Assembly: GCA_011109175.1 (NCBI GenBank)
Contig: RDEW01000008.1
Location: forward strand, 980,335-1,008,504
Reading direction: 5' to 3'
Length of the DNA stretch: 28,170 bases
Source: Dicyema japonicum
Taxonomy: Eukaryota; Dicyemida; Rhombozoa; Dicyemidae
The notes beneath the pieces were generated by a model. That model was not told where the DNA came from. It made no database searches and saw only the letters and a program-made list of their open reading frames with translations. A program made the translations under genes and the position numbers. Position 1 is the stretch's first letter, and each line of letters starts with the position of its first letter. Below are positions 19,070 to 28,140 of this stretch, one piece after another.

Positions 19070-19409
19070 ATGAAGCCAGTGCTTAAAAACGTGATATCTA
19101 AATATAACTTTTAGGTGGAGATTTTTGTTCAACAAACTAAGGAATTTGTTGAAAAAATAAGAACGGGAGAAATTAAGATACCTGAGGGAATGAGTCCTGA
19201 ATCGCTATTCTACAAGGAATACGGAATTTCACTTTTCGACATTAAGAAAATAATAGACGATAATTTTAGAATTATACGCAAGAGACTACATGACTTGGCC
19301 AGAGAAATTATTCAAGATGAGGAATACATGAAGCAGATACCTGAAATAACTAGACGAAGGCTCATATCAAATGTAATTTCGTTTTTTTAGTTCAAAGATT
19401 CAAAATATG
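19070..19409 (+). CDS. hypothetical protein, K/E/I-rich, probably spliced
   Basis: A 91-codon open frame after an acceptor (aacttttag at 19114) encodes a charged, helix-rich sequence. It includes FVEKIRTGEIKIPEGMSPES, LFYKEYGISLFDIKKIIDD and IIRKRLHDLAREIIQDEEYM. Upstream, ATG at 19070 opens MKPVLKN, which joins in frame through a 24-nt GT-AG intron (19091-19114). A possible 18-nt GT-AG segment (19372-19389) near the 3' end would swap the ending VISFF for FKDSKYD. The composition is coding-like and unlike the AT-rich surroundings, but I do not recognise a family. Further upstream exons are possible because an acceptor (aaatttcag) lies at about 19052. Confidence 0.5.
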
Positions 19410-19878
19410 ATTAATTAAAGACTAACCTTAATTTAATTAAACTAACTTAGTGTCTCAATGAATTTATTCTATAATGATTGTATTTCAGTGATGACTTGCT
19501 TGTCCGAGTTTATGTAGGCTCTATTGTTAGAGTGAACGTTTAGAGTCTTTGAGTCGGATCAGACCCATAAACTTTCTCGGAACTAGGCGTAATCACTGAG
19601 TCTAGTGCTCAAGCTTCTTAGTCCATAAATCCTAATACGAAAGTTGTTAATACACTACTATGTCACAGTTGAGATCAAAAATTTGAATGACCACGTGGGC
19701 AATGTAATATTCCCAAATGAAATTTTTTCTTGAACAGCTTTCTATAACGAGCTTTGAGTCTTCGGATAACTGGAATTTTTCAAAGTATTTGATGAGACTG
19801 TCGTATACAGGAACGTATTAAAAAATATTGAATTTAGGCATTAAAATTGTCATGAAAAATAATGACCCGCTTCTTTTA
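19410..19878. other. non-coding stretch, no gene seen
   Basis: Short frames only. No repeat copy was recognised. Confidence 0.4.
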
Positions 19879-19940
19879 TGTGCGAACCATTATTCAGTAG
19901 CTCAGCATCAGTCTCAGGCAGCCGACTAACCGTTAAGCTA
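19879..19940 (-). repeat. possible tRNA-derived SINE head
   Basis: On the minus strand an A-box-like TAGCTTAACGGTTAG is followed about 36 bases later by TGGTTCGCACAT, a weak B box. Part of the sequence (ACGGTTA...CGGCTGCC.TGA) recurs on the minus strand near 21200-21250. No cloverleaf closes. Confidence 0.35.
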
Positions 19941-20048
19941 GTTAGCCAATTAAGCTCTCAATATTATAAGCAAGTATTGATTAATGATAATTTATTTTAA
20001 TGTATTAAATACAATTAAATAAAACCAATTCATTAATGTAAAATAATA

Positions 20049-20352
20049 GCTGTGTGGCGCCCTTCGTGGCTAATTGGTTGAAGTTTCTGTTTGTTCGTCT
20101 GTTCCTCCTCCTTCTTCCTATTAGAGTGCCGTTATGTAATTCACCTGTCTGGGTGACGCCCAGTGCCAGGCCGGCACGAAAAAGCATCATTTGCTCCCCC
20201 CACTCCACTGGAGAAGTTTCCACAACTGCAACTAAGGACGTCTTTTACCTTTTATGTTGATTCCGGATGGACTCTGTTTTTGTAAAAGTGGAAACTGGAT
20301 ACACTTATTAGTTTTTTACTTCAACTTCTTTCTCGGTGTATCTGGGGTTAAT
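20049..20352 (-). repeat. R1 dispersed repeat, longest copy
   Basis: On the minus strand it carries AACCCCAGATACACCGAG at one end, then about 110 extra bases, TGGAAACTTCTCCAGTGGAG, GCCGGCCTGGCACTGGGCGT, CACCCAGACAGGTGAATTAC, CAACCAATTAGCCACG and GGCGCCACACAGC at the other end. The 9166-9376 copy has the same ends without the extra piece, so this copy may be nearest to full length (about 300 bp). The overlapping ORFs on both strands are repeat shadows. Confidence 0.85.
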
Positions 20353-21604
20353 AAATAAATAAAAACAAGTCTTAAAATATTAAAGAATTCTTAAATTCGT
20401 GATGACATGTGGTGCCATGAAATTAAATTAAAAATTGTGACTATTTAAAATTTGGCAAATTACTAAAGAGAATAGGATTTTTTTCTTGGAAAAATTTTCA
20501 AAATGTGGTCGATTTGCGAGAGTCGAGTGTAATTTTAAATTGTTGGATTCAAACGTTCTCGATGATTTTTAGCACTTGAGACTGCAAAATGTCCTAGTTA
20601 ATGGCCCACTCATTAAAAAATTCTCCGATTTGATCATTAGGTTTAAACATAGGAAATAGATTAAGTTTTGAGACTTCTAAGACTTCAAATGGTGGGAGGT
20701 GTTAGAAAACTTTAAAGAAATGAGTTGAAGTTCAAATATCTTACAGGTGACAAAAATTCATGTTCATGCAATGGAAGTGATGCCTTTGTGCCACTCATTA
20801 ATTAAAAAATTGTCCAAAAGAGAATGAAAATATTTTAACTCTGATAAAACTTGTCTTTTCTCAAGAAAACTCCAAAAATTCATTTTCCAAAGAAACGATA
20901 ATCACCTGGCTGTAAGCAGAGTTAAAAAAATTCTTTTTTTTGTTCTGCAACTATGTTTCTAATTTTAATTCACGGTTATGTAGAATTAATGAAAAATAAA
21001 AACTCAAAAAATCCTTAAATTCTCGGAGAATGCTACATGTCATGTAAAACAAATTCATTCAAACATCGATATACTCTTCCTGCCTCGACAAAGAAGATTT
21101 TTTCGAATCTATTAAATTAATTTGTTAGGTAATCGGATCGTTAAACGAACAGGAGACCCTCGTGAGCGTTGCTGGTTATTTGAGAGAATCTCGCTCGCTA
21201 TCCTGAGAGGAAATAGCCACGCAGTCAGGGCAGCCGCTATATAACCGTTTACTCTCTTTTCTTTTTTTAATAAAAACAAAAAAAATTACGACACTGATTT
21301 TAATATCCGAGGCGTAGAAAAATATACATCATGAATCAGTTATAAAAGTCGGAACAGTGTATATTTAAAACAATCTGAATCATCAAAGCGATAAAAAAAG
21401 TGTTAGATATTATAGAAGAAATATTACATGAGGAAGAAAACTATGATGAAATATGATGGTGAATCTAGAGAAAATGACACAATAAAAAAAACCTTAAAAA
21501 TTAATTTTAATTTATTTTTAATGATTTAAAAGAATCCATTTTAGACATCGCTTCGGATTCTCTGAGTTTTACTCGTTTAAGAAAAAAACCTACAGAACTT
21601 AATT
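20353..21604. other. AT-rich non-coding stretch
   Basis: No gene was found. A short motif, gccactcattaa-taaaaaattgtcc, occurs in related forms near 20610 and 20795. A segment near 21131-21245 resembles parts of 3230-3300 and 19900-19930. Confidence 0.4.
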
Positions 21605-21862
21605 CCTTGATCCTGACTCCAACAGAACCCTCACCCACTTACAGCGATCTAGAGAGCGTCGTCTGGAGAGCTGAAGTCTAATCCAGAGTTTACAGAATTC
21701 GTGCCAGAAAGAAATATTTTCTCCCAGTAGAATAAATCGATCGATTCTTTCGAATGCAGGCCAGGCACTGTAAGTTTCCTAAGTATGTGGATCCAATGAC
21801 GCCACTAAAAGAAAATAAGAGAAATCTTCAATCAGGTAGCCTCATGGCATCACGCGGCCAAT
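21605..21862 (+). repeat. R1 dispersed repeat copy
   Basis: CTTGATCCTGACTCCAACAG, GGAGAGCTGAAGTCTAATCC, GAATGCAGGCCAGGCACTG, GTGGATCCAATGACGCCACT, CAATCAGGTAGC and ATGGCATCACGCGGCCA give nearly the whole element. It shares its left half with the copy at 11875 and its start word with 2301 and 23150. Confidence 0.8.
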
Positions 21863-22255
21863 ATTAAAGTTAATTTCTCTTAATGCATTTGTATCATTTT
21901 CTAAATTTATAGAAATTTATATTTAACCTAAATAAAATATATTTAATATTTAAAGAAACAGTCCATTTTGTTTGGCCACAATTTTTCACATTAAAAATGT
22001 ATTTCACGGAGCTCGGAGATGCAAAAGTCAAGGATCACATTTCATTTTATAAAATTCGACATTCTATTTCTACGACTTCTTTCATCTTTAAATAAAATCT
22101 CGTTAAGTCGTATATTGAGGGCTATCTAGATTCCAACTCTCTTCAACTTTCCAGTAGCTCCTATATGATTCCCTACAATGAAAATCTATACATAAAGAAT
22201 CCATTCCGATTAAAATTTGAAAAATAGAGATTTCCTATTTTAAAGTAGTCAGGGA

Positions 22256-22625
22256 ATGGGGACAAACAGTATTGTTAAAGACTATGTGCAGCCTGATTAT
22301 ACTGAGAGATATCGAGGCCAAGTGAGCGTTCCCACTAAGAACTTGTCTGAACTGAAGTAATCTGATAACAGGTGAACTTATATTCTTACTTTAGGTGATT
22401 TGGATGAGTAATGAACGCTTCCTCATCCCAGAAATACTCTTTCATTTATCGATCGCTTGGTTCAATCAAATTGGCGTCGCTGAGGCCATTTTTGAGAGTA
22501 TCAACAGATGTCTTCCTGGTTTGTTCCCTTTTTGCTCACTCCCAGAATTCCACGAAGAACTCTATAGAGATGTCGTCTTGACTTGTGAGTGCGTTAAATT
22601 TCCTAATTTCGCTGAGAGAATGTAA
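22256..22625 (+). pseudogene. actin-related protein fragment, ARP6-like
   Basis: The family is the actin fold; ARP6 works in the SWR1/SRCAP chromatin-remodelling complex in the nucleus. The first segment contains IVKDYVQPDYTERYRG (family DYVLPDF block). A 52-nt GT-AG removal (22357-22408) then joins to NNERFLIPEILFH, and the frame continues with NQIGVAEAIFESINRCLP. A 27-nt GT-AG intron (22519-22545) then leads to EFHEELYRDVVLT and VKFPNFAERM. The 27-nt intron is in frame and stop-free. The order fits ARP6 (NERF.VPEILF.PSDIG, G.PEAI..SI, VLTGG..FPGF..R), but PSDIG is LSIAW and the nucleotide-loop GG is replaced by C-E-C. Only about a quarter of the protein is visible and the frame stops after AERM. 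It is probably a decayed or partial copy. Confidence 0.6.
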
Positions 22626-22788
22626 ATTTTTAAGTTTCCAGCATCGTTAGTTCTGGATCCAAAAGTTTTTTTAGTTAGCTTACTGTTGTGCTCATAAAGT
22701 CCATAAAATAGTTTAAATTATCTATTGTTGGTGGAGAGATACGATTAGTGTGTATTGAAACCTAGGAGCTTCTCCGGAGTTAATCTCT

Positions 22789-22812
22789 AAGTCGGTAAGC
22801 ACTTACCGACTT
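22789..22812. other. perfect 11-bp inverted repeat with 2-base centre
   Basis: AAGTCGGTAAG and CTTACCGACTT are separated by CA. It could form a cruciform or a very tight hairpin, or be a dyad protein-binding site. It lies in a gene-free stretch. Confidence 0.6.
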
Positions 22813-23040
22813 TATTTAATCATTAATTTTATTAATTGATTCCGGAAGACCTCAACAGAATAAAGAGATTTTTGACGTGTTCCTCCTTCTTTCTTGGTGT
22901 TCCATTTTTCGGGGTTAGACAATAATTTTATTAATCTCGGTCATCTGTTAAATAGTTGGTAGGAATAGTTTGCACAGTCAATGTCCGGAACAAGCCTTTC
23001 AAAGTACAGCCAGAATAAGAGAAAATGAAACGTTATTTTT

Positions 23041-23132
23041 GCAGTTGTGGGAAGCCTACCAAGATGTGGGGAAGAGAAAATCATCATTTGGTCTCATTCT
23101 AGAACTGGGCACCCATAATGAGGATCTCATCT
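23041..23132 (+). repeat. R1 dispersed repeat, diverged copy
   Basis: GTGGGAAGCCTACCAAGATG, TGGGGAAGAGAAAATCATCA, AGAACTGGGCACCC and GAGGATCTCAT parallel the middle of the 9166-9376 copy. It lies directly before another R1 copy of the other sub-type. Confidence 0.55.
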
Positions 23133-23149
23133 AGGAAACATTAATTGTT

Positions 23150-23362
23150 CCAAAGACCAAGTGTAAAACCAAACTAGCTAATACCTTGATCCTGACTCTT
23201 TCCAGCATTCCAGAATTTTCTTAAGATAACGACATTGTCCCCTGGGGAAAAATAGTTGGATCCTCTTGATGCCGGCTAGGATTGGGCGTCTCCTCAGTGA
23301 GGTGGATCCAATGACGCCAACGGAATGAAAATAATTTATGACTAACTAGCCACATAGCACAA
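23150..23362 (+). repeat. R1 dispersed repeat copy
   Basis: CCAAAGACCAAG, TTGATCCTGACTCTTTCCAG, GTTGGATCCTCTTGATGCCGG, ATTGGGCGTCTCC, GAGGTGGATCCAATGACGCC and TAGCCACATAGCAC make this a nearly complete member of the 2301 sub-type. Confidence 0.8.
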
Positions 23363-23739
23363 TTTCTATTTCCGGTGACTAAGGAAAACTCAAAAAAAGT
23401 GGTGACTCTGCCAACAACAATTTTATTTATTTTTTATTTTATTTTTTTAAAAATTATTTAAATATTTATTAATCACGTATTTTTAGGATTCACACTGTTG
23501 AGAAAAATCGTGGAACAAAATTATACGAGTTGACTGAGATTGGGCCGAAATTTGAAATGAATTGTGTGTTATTTATTAATTTTACTCTACAAACTTGTTA
23601 TGGAAACTTTAGAGACGACTCAGTCTGCTCAGGTAGACTGGGTTCTAAGACTTTACATAAATACTGCGAAAAACGTTTATTTATTACGTGATTTGCAATT
23701 TTTTAACATAAAATTATTGATTTTTAGTTGTGAATAGTC

Positions 23740-24120
23740 AGCATTAAAACCAAAAGCATTGATCCCCCAATAAACAAGTGAACCAAAGCAGTCCAGAACA
23801 ATTCGTAAGTGACCGGTCTAAAAATACATTTCTACCCAAAATACGACACAACCACCTCAGAAAATTTGCAAACCAAAAATGTGACGCCAAAAGCAAACAT
23901 TGAAGATCAACTAAGGGCATCCTTCTTACGAAAACTAGAATTTTCACAGAAGGAACAAATATAAGCGACACTTAAATTAATCCAACAGCACCTGAAAGCA
24001 AACCGAACAAGAATGGTTACCGAATTGACGATTATTAAAGCAGAAGAATCTGAAAGTGACCAAGTAATAACGAAAACGAAGAACACGTGTAGGAAAAACA
24101 AATTATAAGGAGAATGCCGT
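23740..24120 (+). pseudogene. degenerate coding-like A-rich sequence, unassigned
   Basis: On the plus strand a frame interrupted by stops reads ANIEDQLRASFLRKLEFSQK, then ATLKLIQQHLKANRTRMVTE and LTIIKAEESESDQVITKTKN. The A-rich, charged composition recalls the gag part of LTR retroelements, but no zinc knuckle, protease or RT can be shown. The minus-strand ORFs over the same bases are hydrophobic shadows. It is a possible element relic only. Confidence 0.25.
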
Positions 24121-24821
24121 TCCTAATAGATCCCCACACCAACCTTTTGATCTTAGAGACAGAAACTGTGGAGAGAAAGAAGGACTCCATGATTCTGTTG
24201 ACATCTAGAAATAGGACATAAACGGAACGCCAGAATTACACGTGCATAGACGAACACTATGAGCCCAATTTCCAAGCGAAAGTATAAAATCAGGAAGGAC
24301 GAAAAGGAGTAACTTAAATAAGAGAGAGCATCTACGGAAACCTAAGTCTTCCAAAGCAGTACTTTGAGGTTGCTCAGCCAGTACATATTGGCAATAATAA
24401 CGTACGAGTAAGTCAAAGAGTTGGAAATATAAAAATTATCCAAAATACAGCACTTTTATAATCCCTCTTCCAATTGGTAGAGTCGGTCTCGATGAAAAAA
24501 AGACACAGAACGGCTACAATAGAGGCAATGATAAATGACAAAGGAGTGCTTCAGTAAGGTCAAATTAGGCATAAAAAGACCAAATTGTGTTAGTGAAACT
24601 GAGTGTCTTCGTGATGCTGATCCCACAGCACGTTTTGAGAATCGGATCCAAACATAGATTCTTGATTGATCCGTGGAGTTGTAAAAGTCTCTGTCATGAA
24701 CATTTTTTACCTTTCACGTGTTCCAATTCAGAGAATTGAGATGAATCTCAGCGTGATTGCGTTTAGAACTGAAGAAATCACTCCACCGACTATCTAAGGA
24801 TTTAATGCACACATGACTCTT
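24121..24821. other. no gene seen
   Basis: Short broken frames only. The purine-rich plus strand of the previous block continues to about 24560. No convincing domain was found. Confidence 0.35.
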
Positions 24822-25019
24822 ATGGGAACATCATAGAAGCCTGATTAATGCTTTTGATTCATCCTCACTTCATTATTATAAGTAAATTTAAATTTCAAAT
24901 TTATTAATTTAATTTTTTTTATGGGAACATCATAGAAGCCTGATTAATGCTTTTGATTCATCCTCACTTCATTATTATAAGTAAATTTAAATTTAAAATT
25001 TATTAATTTAATTTTTTTT
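24822..25019. repeat. 99-bp tandem duplication
   Basis: Units 24822-24920 and 24921-25019 differ at about one base (tttaaatttcaaa versus tttaaatttaaaa) with no N between them. The sequence is AT-rich and non-coding. Confidence 0.9.
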
Positions 25020-25489
25020 AATTTAATTAAGTAAAGAATTTTGTATAAAAAATTTTTTTCTATAAGCAAAAACTGGGAGCACCTAGCTGCATTACAACGT
25101 GAGAACCTAGGCTTGTTGTTAGATTCTTGTGGAGGAAGATTATCTTGTTGTTAATTTCTTAGGTTGCACGATGTCTATTAAATTTATTTTAGATTATTGT
25201 TTTTTCGAGATACTCGATCCCACGTGAACACAAATTACTTTTTTCCCGGTTCCTTTAAATGAAGAAAAGTATTATCCAACAGAGCGATCTACATGTTTAC
25301 TGCGCACAAAAAGTCCTATTAATCCTTCTCAATGACTATTTTATCTTCCCATACTTAATGGGTCATCTATGGGATTTTCACAATTGTTACCTACTGGACG
25401 TCTTTAAAAATAGATTTAAACTGGTTCTTTAAGTACTTGTCTCCTAAGTTAGTTCCAAAAGTCATTCATATCAAAATTTCTGTTAGTGG

Positions 25490-25609
25490 ATGGTTTTTCA
25501 ACAGTTCGAGAAAGACGCGTTTTACGTTACTATTAATAGTGCAGTTATTCCTAGAGTTGATCTCGTAAAGAACATAATGCCGAAACCCTTGGAGATTCTA
25601 ATCGAATGA
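25490..25609 (+). CDS. small hypothetical ORF (39 aa)
   Basis: ATG to TGA; it reads MVFQQFEKDAFYVTIN, then SAVIPRVDLVKNIMPKPLE and ILIE. The composition is protein-like and the bases are richer in GC than the flanks. No family is known. It could be an exon. Confidence 0.22.
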   Translation: MVFQQFEKDAFYVTINSAVIPRVDLVKNIMPKPLEILIE

Positions 25610-25625
25610 ATATCGGAGGAGGCCA

Positions 25626-25793
25626 GATCCAACTTGATCATCCGGATTTAACCGAGAGGAGAGCCTGGATTGAATTTGTCAGTGTCACAGTTTGCTTTTC
25701 GGTTTAACCTGATCCAACTTGATCATCCTGACCCAAACAAGATAAGAGCCTGGATTGAATTTGTCAGTGTCACAGTTTGCTTTTCGGTTTAAC
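25626..25793. repeat. 85-bp tandem duplication
   Basis: Units 25626-25710 and 25711-25793 share GATCCAACTTGATCATCC and a long identical end (gagcctggattgaatttgtc onward). The middle differs over about 15 bases, so this duplication is older than the other short ones. Confidence 0.85.
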
Positions 25794-25907
25794 GGTTGTC
25801 TTGGAATAAAGATTTGATTAATATTAAGCCAACAAAAAATTTAATTCATCAACCCCGAAGAGTATACTCTCACGAGGAAGATTATAATAGTTCTAGTCTA
25901 ATTAACT

Positions 25908-25998
25908 GATCTCGGTGTCCATACCAGTACTTTTCCTGCGGCTAGTTTTGGAATCCTGAATTAATCTCTTCAACGGGAAAGGTTTCTTTTTGTGTCTC
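25908..25998 (+). repeat. R2 dispersed repeat copy
   Basis: This is the counterpart of 8840-8922, with the same order GATCTCGGTG, CCAT, GAATCCTG, TTAATCTC, AAGGTTTCT. Confidence 0.5.
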
Positions 25999-26077
25999 AA
26001 ACCATTCAGCACAGGCGTACTCGATACTCGGTAAAACAGATTGTTTGTATAGTAACTCAAGGAAATAGAATTAATAT

Positions 26078-26165
26078 ATTATTATTTATTTATTTATAAT
26101 GAATAAATAAATTAAATAGAATAAATTTGAATAAATAATATTATTAATTTAAAATATTCAATAAA
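26078..26165. repeat. A/T-only low-complexity tract with self-complementarity
   Basis: It contains stacked TTTATTTATTT and AATAAATAAAT words on either side of aatg and could form an A/T hairpin. No coding potential. Confidence 0.6.
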
Positions 26166-26379
26166 ATATGCAGGAACCTACACAAGATTAGGAGACGCTT
26201 AAGATAAATAGAGGATCTAGATGGAGTACGTCAGTTCGCCTATGACAGAGGCAAGTGGAAAAAGATGACCTAATTACTAGATTCTCGAGTTCCGCATGTT
26301 TAGCCATAAAGGCGAGAGTGCTTAATAATGACAAATACTATCTTTAAACTAAATCCATTATTCCTCAATGATGTTGTCC

Positions 26380-27118
26380 TTAATTAATTATCAGCACTTT
26401 CCAAGCACATTGTTTGAGGTTTCTTATAGGACTACAGTCTGAAATGACACTAATAATTACCCGTAGGATTTGCTGATACGTTCCCTGTCCTGATGACATT
26501 AATATAAAACAACTACAATTTACCAGATATGTCCATATAAATAAATTCCACTTCATAATTTCATACGCTTGTGGGTCGTTCATCAATACACAAAACACGA
26601 ACACCAATTTAACATTGAAATTACCCATAAAACTTAACAAATCCAGAAGCTATATAATAAATGATTGTATTATTGATGAAGAGGGAAATTTACTAATAAT
26701 AAACTTACATATATTGAAGACTTGTCAATGATGTAGCGAAATCAATGTCTTTGTGCTATAGTACGCGACATCCCGAGAGAAATCTGTCGATTTCAAAAAT
26801 ACAATACTTCGATAGTGACCAATCGCTTTATGACTGTGATCATTTATGCAGTGACTGTAAGTGAATAAAACAGTAATACAAAATTCGTACATTGGTCCGA
26901 CAGAATGAAAAAGTCTCTCTACGGGGGATAGTAATGTTTCCCACATAAAGGTGCTTTATCGGTGAATTGTATTTTGTTTCATAATTAGTCTCATATAGAC
27001 AGTCAAAAGACTCTCTGTGATATGAAAATAAGCAATAATTGTATGATCGATGATCAGATTGGTAATGCCTTTTAGGTTGTATTTCGGTATAGCAATAAAC
27101 TATTTTTCCATCAACCAT
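26380..27118 (-). CDS. candidate spliced gene or unrelated ORFs, possible membrane protein
   Basis: Three minus-strand frames follow one another: 27118-26840 (ATG; NYCLFSYHRESFDCLYETNY, KHLYVGNITIP, cysteine-containing), 26946-26725, and 26640-26380. The last is hydrophobic, with KLVFVFCVLM and WNLFIWTYLVNCSCFILM as possible membrane segments. A 22-nt GT-AG candidate (gtaatta...tttcag, 26438-26459) in the last frame would change its ending to YQQILRTVVL. I could not assemble one consistent set of exons and recognise no family. Part of this may be chance. Confidence 0.25.
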
Positions 27119-27334
27119 TGTACAAAAATTGAGTTTCCATTAATCTTGAATCAATTCTCCGTTCACCGTTCAAACACCGTTTTAGCTCCAGAAGAAGCGT
27201 GTGACATTGACGAACACGATTTACAAATAAATGTAAAAAATAACAAAATGATTTTTGTGTCTTTCGAGGGCCGAATGTTTGACACCCTTGATCTATCTCG
27301 TTATTCCACCGAGAGATATTTCGGTCCCTGGTGA
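27050..27334 (+). CDS. hypothetical ORF (94 aa), weak
   Basis: The second half (LAPEEACDIDEHDLQINVKN, KMIFVSFEGRMFDTLDLSRY) is protein-like. The first part overlaps the start of the minus-strand candidate and the end runs into an R1 copy at about 27310. No family is recognised. It may be one exon. Confidence 0.22.
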   Translation: MIRLVMPFRLYFGIAINYFSINHCTKIEFPLILNQFSVHRSNTVLAPEEACDIDEHDLQINVKNNKMIFVSFEGRMFDTLDLSRYSTERYFGPW

Positions 27335-27410
27335 GTTCTGGCTTCGACCTCACCTTCCCGGCATTATCCTCTCGATCAACTGTGCCTAGACGAGGATTCT
27401 ACTAGAACGA
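27310..27410 (-). repeat. R1 dispersed repeat, partial copy
   Basis: GTGAGTTCTGGCTTCGACCTCA on the plus strand, followed by CTTCCCGGCATTATCCTCT, GTGCCTAGA and TTCTACTAGAACG, matches the plus-strand view of 16425-16537 and 13310-13410. Confidence 0.6.
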
Positions 27411-27538
27411 GTAAGAAAAGTTGCATAAAAAAACTGGTAGATAAAGTTCTCATATGTTATTTTCCATCATAACCCCGGGAAATCGATAAGTTTTTGCGTA
27501 TTTCCATTGCGCAAAATGACTACTTCGTTTCATGACAG

Positions 27539-27688
27539 GTGAAGGCCCTTGTCATCGATCCCCTTGTGAAAGTCTACGGCGGAACGGACTATACCGTGAC
27601 ATCAAGTGTGTCCAAGTGGCAGAAGGACTATTACCCTCACGGGTGGGGTCTGGTTGACATGAGCTGCTATTTACTAACCGAGCCCTGA
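27539..27688 (+). CDS. exon-like open frame, unassigned
   Basis: Directly after an acceptor-like catgacag, a 49-codon frame reads VKALVIDPLVKVYGG, TDYTVTSSVSKWQKDYYP, HGWGLVDMSCYLLTEP and stops. It is GC-richer than its surroundings and looks like protein. It may belong to the LINE remnant that follows or be an exon of an unknown gene. Confidence 0.3.
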   Translation: MKALVIDPLVKVYGGTDYTVTSSVSKWQKDYYPHGWGLVDMSCYLLTEP

Positions 27689-27771
27689 GAAGGTCCAATA
27701 CAGAACTTGCTTTTTATGAATATATTCGTTTTACCGTCTAATTTGTTCATCTTTGCAAATTCTGATTCAAG

Positions 27772-27927
27772 ACCGAGGATTACGACTTCGTGCTATATAA
27801 AAAGTCAACACTGAGCTTTGTGATCGACGTAGCATGTACGTCCTCAGCTTGGTCGCAAAGTTGGTTAGCGATATGCGATATTGTTGAAAATATTGACTTT
27901 ATTTATAACAACGTCAATTTGGCATAA
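27772..27927 (+). mobile_element. possible LINE remnant, PD..-IDVA block
   Basis: The frame reads DYDFVLYKKSTLSFVIDVAC, then TSSAW. Animal non-LTR elements that end in the IPVVIGALG block carry, just before it, (R/K)PD(I/F)V(L/V)..K....(F/Y).IDVA.P.D. The match is short but in the right order, with C-T-S in place of P-x-D. No KY..LA.EL block follows, so the copy is broken. Confidence 0.4.
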
Positions 27928-27996
27928 TTTACGGATATGTTGTATAAATCTATAATTTCACGTGCTACATCGGCCATTCCATCATCTTGGCCCTAA

Positions 27997-28140
27997 TGCT
28001 CTTTCATCGATCCTACAAATGCACGCATCGGTCGAGTGATCGGACCTTCGCATCACGACGGCGCGTTCCATAGTTCATTCGTATCAAAGCTTCAAGTGGG
28101 AATGGTGGCTGGAACTCTCCAGAAATCGTGCGTTCTGTGA
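27997..28140 (+). CDS. open frame near the window end, unassigned
   Basis: A 47-codon frame without a start codon contains IDPTNARIGRVIGPSHHDG, then AFHSSFVSKLQVGMVAGTLQ. It is GC-richer than the flanks and may be part of a gene or element that continues past the window. Confidence 0.22.
   Translation, partial: CSFIDPTNARIGRVIGPSHHDGAFHSSFVSKLQVGMVAGTLQKSCVL

Noticed and set aside
23744-24101. Hydrophobic minus-strand ORFs of 75 and 64 aa
   Set aside because: Hydrophobicity is what the complement of an A-rich coding-like strand produces; the plus strand explains the signal better.
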